Shown piece after piece: positions 17,024-25,201 of a stretch of 64,000 nt of DNA. The DNA comes from Exiguobacterium sp018617385 (GTDB lineage Bacteria; Bacillota; Bacilli; Exiguobacteriales; Exiguobacteriaceae), in assembly GCF_018617385.1 (NCBI RefSeq), contig NZ_JACSKA010000004.1, forward strand, positions 241,297-305,296, in the 5' to 3' direction. Every line of letters starts with the position of its first letter. Position 1 is the first letter of the stretch. The translations under genes and the position numbers were made by a program. The notes below the pieces were generated by a model. The model was not told the DNA's origin and ran no database searches. It saw only the letters and a list, made by a program, of their open reading frames with translations.

Positions 17024-18505
17024 TTGAAATTAAAAGGTGCTACTCAGCTCGAAACGCCACTATTTGACACGTTGCTTGAACATGTCGACTCAAACCCGAT
17101 TGCGTTCCATATTCCTGGTCATAAAAGCGGAAAAGGGATGGACCCGGAGTTTCGTGACTTTATTGGTGAAAACGCCCTAAAAATTGATTTGATTAACATT
17201 GCCCCACTCGATGACCTCCATCATCCAAAAGCGGCAATCGCTGAAGCGGAGCGCTTGGCGTCAGAGGCGTTCCGTGCTGACGAGACCTTTTTCTCCGTTC
17301 AAGGGACATCGAGTGCCATCATGGCGATGATCATGGGTGTCGTTGGCCCGAACGAGAAAATCATCGTGCCCCGGAACGTCCATAAATCCGTCATGTCCGC
17401 GCTCGTCTTAACGGGTGCCCACCCGGTCTTCATCCACCCGGAATTTGACGAAACATACGGCATCGCCCACGGAATCACGGCTAGTGCCGTTGAACGCGCG
17501 CTTGAACTTCATCCGGACACGAAAGCCGTACTCGTCATCAACCCGACTTATTTCGGGGTCGCAGGTGATTTAGAGCGTATCGTATCCGTCGCGCATGCAC
17601 AAGACGTTCCTGTACTTGTCGATGAGGCACACGGCGTTCATCTCCCGTTTCACGATGAACTTCCGCTATCGGCGATGCAAGCGGGAGCAGATGTGGCGGC
17701 GACGAGTGTGCACAAGCTTGGTGGTTCAATGACAGGCAGTTCGATTTTGAACGTACGCCGCGGACTCGTCTCGCCAGAACGAATTCACGCAATGCTCTCT
17801 ATGATTACAACGACGTCAACATCCTATTTGCTCCTCGCTTCTCTCGACGCGGCACGTCGACAGTTAGCGACAAAGGGTCACATGATGAATGAGCGTGCAC
17901 TCGAGCTTGCTAGAACGGCCCGTACGGCAATCAATCATATGCCGAACTTATCGGTATACGGTCATGCCGAGTTGCATTCTGAATCGACTTACGCGCTCGA
18001 TGAAACGAAAGTACTCGTATCCGTGCGTGAACTTGGGGTAACTGGATTTGAAGTCGAGAAATATCTTCGCGACAAACACCGCATCGAAGTCGAGATGTCC
18101 GATTTATTGAATGTGCTCTTCATCGTCACATCAGCGGACGACGAATCAACGATTCAAGCGTTGATTGAAGCGATGCGAGATGTCGTTTCTGTTTACCAAA
18201 AGTCTGGGAACGACTCATTATCCATCATGCTCCCAGAGATTCCACCACTTGCGCTCAGTCCTCGTGATGCGTTTTATGAAGAGACGGAGACGATCCCTCT
18301 CGAAAACGCAGTCGGGCGTATTTCAGCGGAATTCATCATGGTGTATCCACCTGGAATTCCAATCATCATTCCAGGTGAATTGATTACGACATCGACACTC
18401 GAATACATCATGGCCAACATTGAAGCGGGTCTTCCCGTACAAGGTCTTGAAGATGAGTCGCTGCAAATGATTAAAGTCATCCAACAAACAAAAGCGATTC
18501 GCTAA
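17024..18505 (+). CDS. speA: Orn/Lys/Arg decarboxylase family enzyme, probable arginine decarboxylase
   Basis: This PLP enzyme of fold type I would decarboxylate arginine to agmatine, the first step to putrescine and spermidine. The 493-residue length and the motifs HKSGKGMD, SVQGTSSAIMAM and the PLP lysine in TSVHKLGGSMTGSS fit the short Bacillus-type SpeA. The C-terminal domain begins with ALSPRDAFYEETE and ends with the usual PPGIPIIIPGE. The start is TTG with AAGGGGGA 7 bp upstream. Synteny with yktA and pdh equals speA in B. subtilis; a lysine decarboxylase cannot be ruled out from sequence alone. Confidence 0.92.
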   Translation: MKLKGATQLETPLFDTLLEHVDSNPIAFHIPGHKSGKGMDPEFRDFIGENALKIDLINIAPLDDLHHPKAAIAEAERLASEAFRADETFFSVQGTSSAIMAMIMGVVGPNEKIIVPRNVHKSVMSALVLTGAHPVFIHPEFDETYGIAHGITASAVERALELHPDTKAVLVINPTYFGVAGDLERIVSVAHAQDVPVLVDEAHGVHLPFHDELPLSAMQAGADVAATSVHKLGGSMTGSSILNVRRGLVSPERIHAMLSMITTTSTSYLLLASLDAARRQLATKGHMMNERALELARTARTAINHMPNLSVYGHAELHSESTYALDETKVLVSVRELGVTGFEVEKYLRDKHRIEVEMSDLLNVLFIVTSADDESTIQALIEAMRDVVSVYQKSGNDSLSIMLPEIPPLALSPRDAFYEETETIPLENAVGRISAEFIMVYPPGIPIIIPGELITTSTLEYIMANIEAGLPVQGLEDESLQMIKVIQQTKAIR

Positions 18506-18507
18506 AC

Positions 18508-18545
18508 AAAAAATGAGCCGGTCATCATGACCGGCTCATTTTTTA
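18508..18545 (+). terminator. Terminator of speA
   Basis: AAAAAATGAGCCGGTCA/TGACCGGCTCATTTTTT is a perfect dyad right after the speA stop codon. Confidence 0.9.
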
Positions 18546-18623
18546 TGTCATCTCAGAAAAGGTGGCTGTAGATGATCGAATTGCTTCCCCTAGTGCCTAT
18601 TATAAGAAAACGCTTACATTTTT

Positions 18624-18929
18624 TCAAGTGTCAATTTCTTCAGATGCTTGTGTTTTTTCGACCAAGCAAAGTCGTAAAAATTCAGCGACGTGCTCTGTGT
18701 CGTTCAAGTTGATGCCAAGCATCGGATACAATTGACGCGGCTCTTCTAGGGCATGCAAATCAAGAAGGGCCGATTGACCCGTTTGCATACAGACGACTAA
18801 CACCTTGCCCATGAATTGCTGTGTATAGACGAAACCAAAATCATAACGGGCGGCTTCTGTTTCAATCCCCGTAAATCGGACCCGACTCGTCTCGGACACG
18901 GTATACAATAACTCCTCATCGAATGCCAT
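18624..18929 (-). CDS. DUF3055/SAV0927-like protein
   Basis: This 101-residue acidic protein starts MAFDEELLYTVSETSRVRF and contains FVYTQQFMGKVLVVCMQTGQSALL followed by LEEPRQLYPMLGINLND and a C-terminal helix. The pattern resembles the DUF3055 (SAV0927-like) family found in Firmicutes; no function is known. The start at 18929 follows GGGAGGG; the upstream part of the frame has no ribosome site. It is divergent from the broken GNAT gene at 19005. Confidence 0.7.
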   Translation of the reverse strand: MAFDEELLYTVSETSRVRFTGIETEAARYDFGFVYTQQFMGKVLVVCMQTGQSALLDLHALEEPRQLYPMLGINLNDTEHVAEFLRLCLVEKTQASEEIDT

Positions 18930-19004
18930 CAGGATTCCCTCCCTTCTCTCTTCACAAGTATTTTCCTTTATACTACAAGTATGAAACCTAAGGAGAGAAT
19001 GACA

Positions 19005-19457
19005 ATGAAGATTGATTATGCAACAGTGGTAAACGTAGAAACTCTTGTCCAGTTCATGCACGATCTATGACCAGACGCCCCCATCGAAGAATTACGAATG
19101 GAAGTCAAACTCGGTCTCGCCTCAAAAAAGATGCATTATTTCATCGCATCAAATGAACATGGGAAGGCGGTTGGTTTTTGTCAACTCAGTTTCCGGCATG
19201 ACTATGTGGCAGGTTCTAGTACGTCCCCGACCGCCTATGTGGAAGGAATCTATGTCAGTGAATCAGAGCGCCACCGAGGTGTCGCCTCTCGTTTGGTCGA
19301 TGCTGCATCAACCTTCGCGGCCCGTCACGGTTGTATCGAACTGGCATCGGATACCGAGCTTGAAAATGAGGACAGTCAACGCTTTCACGAGAAGGTCGGA
19401 TTCAAGGAAGTCGAGCGTGTCGTCACCTACATTAAAAACCTCTCCCACGAATCGTGA
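19005..19457 (+). pseudogene. GNAT acetyltransferase, AAC(6')-like, interrupted by one in-frame TGA
   Basis: Starting at the ATG at 19005 (AAGGAG 9 bp upstream), the frame reads 21 codons, meets TGA at 19068-19070, and goes on in the same frame for 128 codons. The part before the stop (YATVVNVETLVQFMHDL) is the expected first GNAT strand and helix, and the run after it (PDAPIEELRMEV) continues the typical LWPD...EEL motif, so TGA replaces a Trp codon. The main part has VGFCQLSFRHDY, VEGIYVSESERHRGVASRLV (acetyl-CoA site) and FHEKVGFKEVERV. Relatives include aminoglycoside 6'-N-acetyltransferases. It may restart at the internal ATG at 19098, giving 119 residues without the first strand. Confidence 0.85.
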
Positions 19458-19468
19458 GAGAGGTTTTA
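19434..19468. terminator. Bidirectional terminator between the GNAT gene and lpdA
   Basis: AAAACCTCTC/GAGAGGTTTT pair around an 11-14 base loop; the GNAT stop codon lies in it. It ends 10 bp before the lpdA stop on the other strand. Confidence 0.75.
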
Positions 19469-19477
19469 TTGACGTTC

Positions 19478-20890
19478 TTATTTTACAACGTGGATTGGCA
19501 TACCCATTGCGATTTCAGCAGCTTCCATTGCCATCTCACCGAGTGATGGGTGAGCATGGATTGTAAGTGCGATATCTTCAGCAGTCATACCAGCCTCGAT
19601 TGCAAGGCCAAGCTCAGCAATCATATCTGAAGCGCCTGTACCCGCGATTTGAGCACCGATCAAGAGACCGTCCTCTTTGCGTGTGATGAGCTTCATGAAG
19701 CCGTCTGGCTCGTCAAGTGCAAGTGCACGACCGTTCGCTGCGAATGGGAATTTCGAAACTGTGATTTCGAGTCCTTCTTCTTTTGCGAGTGGCTCTGTAT
19801 AACCAACCGTTGCGAGTTCAGGATCTGTGAAGACGACTGCAGGGATTGCAGAATAGTCGAGGTAAGCTGGCTTACCTGCTGCTGCTTCCGCTGCGATTTT
19901 CGCTTCATAAGATGCTTTGTGTGCAAGTGGTGGTCCAGGAACGATATCACCGATTGCATAGATGTTTTCGTTCGATGTTTTACACTGGTCATCGATTTCG
20001 ATGATTCCACGGTCGCTGATTTTAACGTCCGCGTTCTCAAGACCGATGTCGCCTGTGTTTGGACGACGACCAACTGTGACGAGGACATAGTCCGCTTCAA
20101 CAGATTGCTCTTCACCGTTTACTTCAAACTTAACAGTTACGCCGTCTTCCGTTTCTTCAACACCTTTAGCAAGTGCATTCGTGTGGATTGTGACGTTCCC
20201 TTTTTGCTTAAGTTTCTTCTTAACGATTTGCGTCATTTGTGGTTCGAAACCAGACAAGATGTCGCTAGCGCCTTCTACAACGACAACTTCTGTATCGAAA
20301 TTAGCGTATGCAGTACCGAGCTCCATACCGATGTATCCACCGCCGATGACGACGAGTTTCTTCGGTACTTCAGGAAGTGCCAATGCGCCAGTTGAAGAAA
20401 GGACGCGTTTAGACCATTTGAACGATGGGATCTCGATTGGTGTAGAACCAGTCGCGACAATCGCTTTTTTGAATTTGTAAGGAGTTGAGCTGTCTTCAGT
20501 GATGACACGAACTGTGTCTTCAGAAGCGAAGAACGCTTCACCTTGAACGATCTCAATTTTGTTTCCTTTGAGGAGACCTTTGACACCGCCAGTCAACTTG
20601 TTAACGACTGACTGTTTCCAGTCTTGAACTTTTGTGAAGTCCACTGACACGTTGTCAGACGTGATTCCCATTGAATCATGTCCTTTAGCGTGTTGGAAGT
20701 TGTGTCCTGCTGTGATCAACGCTTTCGATGGGATACATCCGACGTTCAAGCAGACACCACCGAAGTTGCCTTTCTCAACGATTGTTACTTTCATTCCGAG
20801 CTGAGCGCCACGGATTGCGGCAACGTATCCACCAGGACCGGCACCGATGACAAGCAAATCAGTTTCTTGTGCGAATTCTCCTACTACCAT
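19478..20890 (-). CDS. pdhD: Dihydrolipoyl dehydrogenase (E3)
   Basis: E3 reoxidises the dihydrolipoyl arm of PdhC with NAD+ through FAD and a redox disulphide. The 470 residues are the normal length. FAD motif GAGPGG (16-21), redox pair C47 and C52 in GGVCLNVGCIPSK, NAD motif VIGGGYIGMELG, and the C-terminal active-site run IHAHPSLGE with its His-Glu pair are all present. The ATG lies 4 bp after the pdhC stop, and the ribosome site GGAGGG is coded inside the last codons of pdhC. It is the last gene of the pdh operon, and may also feed other 2-oxoacid dehydrogenases. Confidence 0.97.
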   Translation of the reverse strand: MVVGEFAQETDLLVIGAGPGGYVAAIRGAQLGMKVTIVEKGNFGGVCLNVGCIPSKALITAGHNFQHAKGHDSMGITSDNVSVDFTKVQDWKQSVVNKLTGGVKGLLKGNKIEIVQGEAFFASEDTVRVITEDSSTPYKFKKAIVATGSTPIEIPSFKWSKRVLSSTGALALPEVPKKLVVIGGGYIGMELGTAYANFDTEVVVVEGASDILSGFEPQMTQIVKKKLKQKGNVTIHTNALAKGVEETEDGVTVKFEVNGEEQSVEADYVLVTVGRRPNTGDIGLENADVKISDRGIIEIDDQCKTSNENIYAIGDIVPGPPLAHKASYEAKIAAEAAAGKPAYLDYSAIPAVVFTDPELATVGYTEPLAKEEGLEITVSKFPFAANGRALALDEPDGFMKLITRKEDGLLIGAQIAGTGASDMIAELGLAIEAGMTAEDIALTIHAHPSLGEMAMEAAEIAMGMPIHVVK

Positions 20891-20894
20891 GTTC

Positions 20895-22184
20895 TTATCC
20901 CTCCATCATTAGAAGTGCTGGGTCTTCGAGCAAGCGTTTCACCATGTTAAGAGCGTTTTGTGCAGTCGCACCGTCGATGAGGCGGTGGTCAAAGCTGAAT
21001 GAAAGTGCAAGTACTGGCGCAGCAACGATTTCACCGTTCTTCACGACAGCTTTCTCAGCGATACGGCCGATACCGAGAATCGCAACTTCTGGGTGGTTGA
21101 TGACAGGTGTGAACCATTGTCCACCAGCTGAACCGATGTTTGTGATTGTGATCGATCCGCCTTTCATGTCTTCCCCAGCGAGCTTACCTTCACGAGCTTT
21201 ACCTGCAAGTTCGTTAATGTTTGTAGCAAGTGCATAGATTGATTTACGGTCTGCATCTTTTACGACTGGTACAACGAGTCCGTTGTCCGTGTCAGCTGCA
21301 ATCCCGATGTTGTAGTAGTTTTTGTAGACGATTTCTTCGTTCACGTCATCGATTGAAGCGTTGATTGTTGGGAATGCTTTCGCTGCAGCAGTCAATGCTT
21401 TCACGACGAATGGCAAGTACGTGAGTTTCACGCCTTGGTCAGCCGCGACTTGTTTGAAGTCTTTGCGGAGTGCAACGAGTTTTGTAACGTCGACTTCGTC
21501 CATGAGTGTAACGTGTGGTGCAGTGTGTTTCGAGTTAACCATCGCTTTCGAGATGGCTTTACGGATTCCACGGATTTTCTCACGTGTTTCAAGTTCAGGA
21601 GTCGCTGACTCGTAAGGCTTGATTTCCGTTTTCGCAGCTGCTGCTGGTGCTACAGATTCTGTTTTCTCTGTTGTAGCTTCTGCAGACGGTGCTTCGCCGT
21701 TCGCGAATGCATCGATGTCTTCTTTCAATACACGGCCGTTGTCGCCAGAACCGTTGACTTCACGGATGTCGACACCTTTTTCACGTGCATATTTACGGAC
21801 AGATGGCATAGCGATAACACGTTCAGATTTGTGAAGTTGAACGTCGCGTGGCGCGTCTTCTTTCACATCTTCTTTTACGTCTTCTGTCTTCTCTTCTGCT
21901 TTCGGTTGTTCAGGTGTTTCTTCTTCACCTGCTGGTGCGTCGCCTTCGATGTCAAACGTAATGAGGACGTCGCCGACTACGGCAACTGTACCTTCAGAAA
22001 CTTTAACTTCTTTGACTGTACCGTCGACTGGAGCTGGGATTTCAACGACTGCTTTGTCGTTTTGTACTTCTAAAAGAACATCGTCCTCTTTGACCGTATC
22101 CCCTGCTTTTACGAACCACTTGACGATTTCACCTTCGTGAATACCTTCACCGATATCTGGTAATTTAAATTCAAATACTGCCAC
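20895..22184 (-). CDS. pdhC: Dihydrolipoamide acetyltransferase (E2) of pyruvate dehydrogenase
   Basis: E2 is the core of the complex and moves the acetyl group to CoA. The 429 residues contain one lipoyl domain (target K44 in QNDKAVVE), an acidic/Pro linker, the E1/E3-binding domain (MPSVRKYAREKGVDI, about 127-160), an Ala-rich linker and the catalytic domain with the final motif DHRLIDGA (H400, D404). The start is GTG with GGGAGG upstream. It follows pdhB by 78 bp, a gap that holds a stem-loop. Confidence 0.97.
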   Translation of the reverse strand: MAVFEFKLPDIGEGIHEGEIVKWFVKAGDTVKEDDVLLEVQNDKAVVEIPAPVDGTVKEVKVSEGTVAVVGDVLITFDIEGDAPAGEEETPEQPKAEEKTEDVKEDVKEDAPRDVQLHKSERVIAMPSVRKYAREKGVDIREVNGSGDNGRVLKEDIDAFANGEAPSAEATTEKTESVAPAAAAKTEIKPYESATPELETREKIRGIRKAISKAMVNSKHTAPHVTLMDEVDVTKLVALRKDFKQVAADQGVKLTYLPFVVKALTAAAKAFPTINASIDDVNEEIVYKNYYNIGIAADTDNGLVVPVVKDADRKSIYALATNINELAGKAREGKLAGEDMKGGSITITNIGSAGGQWFTPVINHPEVAILGIGRIAEKAVVKNGEIVAAPVLALSFSFDHRLIDGATAQNALNMVKRLLEDPALLMMEG

Positions 22185-22223
22185 TGGTTTTTCCTCCCAT
22201 CAATTCATCATGTAAACACGACA

Positions 22224-22241
22224 AGGGAGACAATTCTCCCT
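22224..22241 (-). other. Stem-loop in the pdhB-pdhC gap
   Basis: On the minus strand AGGGAGA-ATTG-TCTCCCT is a perfect seven-base stem with a four-base loop and no T run, so it is not a normal terminator. It could protect or mark a processing point between E1 and E2/E3 messages. Confidence 0.6.
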
Positions 22242-22262
22242 CATCGTTTATTCGACACGATC

Positions 22263-23240
22263 TTAGAAGTTCACAACTTCCTTAACTTTTGCAACGACAT
22301 CTTTATGGTCAGGTAACCACATGTCTTCACCTTGTGCGAATGCGAAGACTGTGTCTGGTGCAGTTACTCGAAGAACTGGTGCTTCGAGGTGAAGAATTGC
22401 GCGCTCTTGAATTTCAGTTACGACGTTCGCCGCGATACCTGCTTGACGTTGTGCTTCTTGAACGACGATCGCACGACCTGTCTTCTTAACAGATTCTACG
22501 ATTGTGTCGATATCAAGCGGGCTCACTGTCATGAGGTCGATGACTTCAACGTTGATGTTTTCTTTTTCAAGCTCTTCCGCTGCTTTGAGTGACGTGTGCA
22601 CCATCGCACCGTAAGTGATGATTGAAACGTCTGTACCTTCACGTTTCACATCTGCTTTACCGAGTTCGATTGTGTACTCACCTTCAGGTACTTCGCCACG
22701 GAATGAACGATACAATTTCATGTGCTCGAGGAACACGACTGGGTCGTTGTCACGGATAGACGCGATCAACAAACCTTTTGCATCGTACGGAGTCGATGGA
22801 ATAACGACTTTAAGACCAGGTGTCTGAGCCATCAAACCTTCAAGGCTGTCCGCGTGAAGCTCAGGTGTCTTAACTCCACCACCGAATGGTGAACGGATTG
22901 TGATTGGTTGGCTGTAAGCGCCGCCTGAACGGTAACGCATACGTGCCATTTGAGCTGCGATTGAGTCGAAAACTTCGAATACGAATCCGAAGAATTGAAC
23001 TTCCATGATTGGACGGAATCCAGTAAGACCTAGACCGATCGCAAGACCACCAATCCCTGATTCAGCGAGTGGCGTGTCGAAGACACGGTCTTCGCCGAGC
23101 TCGTCTTGGAGACCTTCCGTCGCACGGAATACCCCACCGTTTTTACCAACGTCTTCTCCGAAAAGAAGTACTTTCTCGTCGCGTTTCATTTCAACGCGCA
23201 TCGCATCAGTAATCGCTTGGATCATTGTCATTTGAGCCAT
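22263..23240 (-). CDS. pdhB: Pyruvate dehydrogenase E1 component, beta subunit
   Basis: The beta subunit completes the thiamine diphosphate site of E1. The 325 residues begin MAQMTMIQAITDAM, carry FGEDVGKNGGVFRAT and the site region DTPLAESGIGGLAIG, and end with the C-terminal transketolase domain (VQEAQRQAGIAANV). The length matches Bacillus PdhB. The start codon lies 3 bp after the pdhA stop; AAGGAG upstream lies within pdhA. It acts only together with PdhA. Confidence 0.97.
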   Translation of the reverse strand: MAQMTMIQAITDAMRVEMKRDEKVLLFGEDVGKNGGVFRATEGLQDELGEDRVFDTPLAESGIGGLAIGLGLTGFRPIMEVQFFGFVFEVFDSIAAQMARMRYRSGGAYSQPITIRSPFGGGVKTPELHADSLEGLMAQTPGLKVVIPSTPYDAKGLLIASIRDNDPVVFLEHMKLYRSFRGEVPEGEYTIELGKADVKREGTDVSIITYGAMVHTSLKAAEELEKENINVEVIDLMTVSPLDIDTIVESVKKTGRAIVVQEAQRQAGIAANVVTEIQERAILHLEAPVLRVTAPDTVFAFAQGEDMWLPDHKDVVAKVKEVVNF

Positions 23241-23243
23241 AAC

Positions 23244-24329
23244 TTACTTCGACTCCTTTGCAGTATATTCTTCAAGCTGTTCTTTCAAGTTTGAAGGAAG
23301 TTCTTCGAACATGTTGTTGATGAAGTCCGAAACTTTTTGTTTTGGTTCTTTGTCTGCTTGGCTGATTGCTTCTTTCACGTCAGCTTTCGCTTGCTCGATC
23401 ACTTCGTTCTCCATGTCTTCGTTCCAGAGTTTCTTGTTCTCAAGGAAGAGACGGAAACGTACGAGTGGATCTTTTTCTTGATACTCTGTGTCGAGTTCTT
23501 TTGTACGGTAACGTGTTGGGTCATCCCCAGCGAGCGTATGTGGTCCGTAACGGTAAGTGAGTGACTCGATGAGTGTCGGTGTTCCTTCGAGTGCATCGAC
23601 ACGAGCTTGTTGAGTCGCTGCGAGCACTGCAAGAACGTCCATTCCGTCTACTTGAATTCCGTTGATTCCAGCTGCAACAGCTTTTTGCGCGATCGTTTTA
23701 GCTGCTGTTTGCTTTTCAACAGGAGTCGAGATAGCGAAACGGTTGTTTTGAACGACGAAGATTGCTGGCGATTTGAATGCACCTGCAAAGTTCAATCCTT
23801 CGTAGAAGTCACCTTGTGATGAGCCACCGTCACCTGTGTAAGTAATAGCGACATTTTTGTTGCCGTTGCGTTTGAGGCCCATTGCCACACCCGCAGTTTG
23901 AATGATTTGTGCACCGATGATGATTTGTGGCATCAATACGTTGACACCTTCAGGGATGCGGTTTCCTGCCACGTGTCCACGTGAGAACAAGAACGCTTGA
24001 TAAAGCGGAAGTCCGTGGAATACGAGTTGCGGGATATCACGGTATCCTGGAAGAATCCAGTCCTCTTTGTCGAGCGCGTATTGCGTCCCGATCATCGTCG
24101 CTTCTTGACCTGCCACTGGCGCGTAGAATCCTAAGCGACCTTGACGGTTAAGTGAGATGGCGCGTTGGTCCCAGATTCGAGTATAGACCATGCGGCGCAT
24201 GAGTTCCTGAAGTTGCTCGTCCGTTAGGTCAGGCATTGCGTCTTGGTTGACGACCTCACCCTTCTCGTCGAGAATACGGAACGTTTGGAAGTTTTCTTCC
24301 ACGTTTTGAAGTACCTGAACGTTGTTCAT
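23244..24329 (-). CDS. pdhA: Pyruvate dehydrogenase E1 component, alpha subunit
   Basis: The alpha subunit binds thiamine diphosphate and decarboxylates pyruvate, transferring the hydroxyethyl group to lipoate on E2. The 361-residue chain contains the TPP motif GDGGSSQGDFYEG...NN and the phosphorylation-loop-like YRYGPHTLAGDDPTRYR. The ATG at 24329 has GAGGTGAAACG as ribosome site; a GTG three codons earlier lies inside that site. It is the first gene of pdhABCD. The upstream 330-bp gap is shared with def. Confidence 0.97.
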   Translation of the reverse strand: MNNVQVLQNVEENFQTFRILDEKGEVVNQDAMPDLTDEQLQELMRRMVYTRIWDQRAISLNRQGRLGFYAPVAGQEATMIGTQYALDKEDWILPGYRDIPQLVFHGLPLYQAFLFSRGHVAGNRIPEGVNVLMPQIIIGAQIIQTAGVAMGLKRNGNKNVAITYTGDGGSSQGDFYEGLNFAGAFKSPAIFVVQNNRFAISTPVEKQTAAKTIAQKAVAAGINGIQVDGMDVLAVLAATQQARVDALEGTPTLIESLTYRYGPHTLAGDDPTRYRTKELDTEYQEKDPLVRFRLFLENKKLWNEDMENEVIEQAKADVKEAISQADKEPKQKVSDFINNMFEELPSNLKEQLEEYTAKESK

Positions 24330-24660
24330 TCGTTTCACCTCATCCTTTCAACTATGAGACAATTGTCTTTTTTGTGATCAAACACTATCTCAAATCTTAC
24401 GTGTATCTGTCCAAAAAAGCAATCTGTATTAACGTGATTCAGAAAAGTTATCCTCTTCTGCCGTTTCCTTGTTAGTATAAAACGGGTTGTTTCAATAACG
24501 CAAAAAATATGCTTACCGAAATAAAACGCTTACATTCAAGGGATATGACATCCTTTTCACCACTGTATTATTTTCATTTCACCTTCTGTACCATCCACAT
24601 TCCTTCCTGTTTAAATATGATATAATCAATCATATATGTTTGATAGAAAGGAAGTTGTGT
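24330..24660. other. pdhA-def divergent intergenic region (331 bp, no gene)
   Basis: No reading frame with a ribosome site is seen. The def promoter (extended -10) lies at 24619-24627. On the minus strand TTGCTT-N17-TAAGAT near 24400-24430 is a candidate promoter of pdhA. A ten-base palindrome GACAATTGTC lies at about 24359-24368 in the pdhA leader. Confidence 0.5.
24619..24627 (+). promoter_or_regulatory. Extended -10 promoter of def
   Basis: TGA-TATAAT combines a perfect -10 with the TGn extension, 34 bp before the def start codon. No clear -35 is present. Confidence 0.55.
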
Positions 24661-25200
24661 ATGTTAACCATGAAAGATGTCATCCGCGAAGGAGACGAGC
24701 GGCTTCGCGCGCGCTCAACTGAAGTACCGATTCCGCCAACGACAGAAGATTTGGCGTTACTCGACGAGATGGAGGCGTTCCTCGTCAATAGTCAAGACCC
24801 AGAGATGAGCGAGAAATACGAGTTGCGAGGTGGGGTCGGCATCGCCGCGCCACAACTCGGTGTGAATCGTCGTTTCTTCACAGTCTTGCTACAAGAAGAG
24901 GAAGAGACGTTCAAACTCTCCATCTTCAATCCTAAAATCACAAGTCATTCCGTCGAGCAGACATTTTTGAATGGCGGCGAAGGCTGTCTATCGGTCGATC
25001 GCGTGGTCAAAGGAAATGTACCTCGTTTTCGTCGAATCACGTTAGAAGGGTTCGACCGCGATGGGAAGCCCATTAAGCTTCGCTTGCGCGGAATGCGCGC
25101 TGTCGTATGTCAGCACGAGCTCGATCATTTAGATGGGATCATGTTCTATGACCGCATCAATATGTCGAACCCGTTAGAAACATACGGCGAACCGATTTAA
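24661..25200 (+). CDS. def: Peptide deformylase
   Basis: The enzyme removes the formyl group from the first methionine of new proteins. All three metal-site motifs are present in the 179-residue chain: GVGIAAPQLG (58-67), EGCLS (107-111) and QHELDH (151-156). The long form with a 12-residue insertion after the first helix matches type 2 deformylases such as B. subtilis DefB (YkrB). The ATG at 24661 has GAAAGGAAG upstream; the ATG earlier in the frame overlaps this site. It lies head-to-head with pdhA, as in B. subtilis, and the next gene starts 1 bp after its stop codon. Confidence 0.96.
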   Translation: MLTMKDVIREGDERLRARSTEVPIPPTTEDLALLDEMEAFLVNSQDPEMSEKYELRGGVGIAAPQLGVNRRFFTVLLQEEEETFKLSIFNPKITSHSVEQTFLNGGEGCLSVDRVVKGNVPRFRRITLEGFDRDGKPIKLRLRGMRAVVCQHELDHLDGIMFYDRINMSNPLETYGEPI

Positions 25201-25201
25201 C

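Noticed and set aside
19649..20395. 248-codon frame antisense to pdhD
   Set aside because: Unusual Cys/Phe/Arg composition typical of a shadow frame of a codon-biased gene; no ribosome site.
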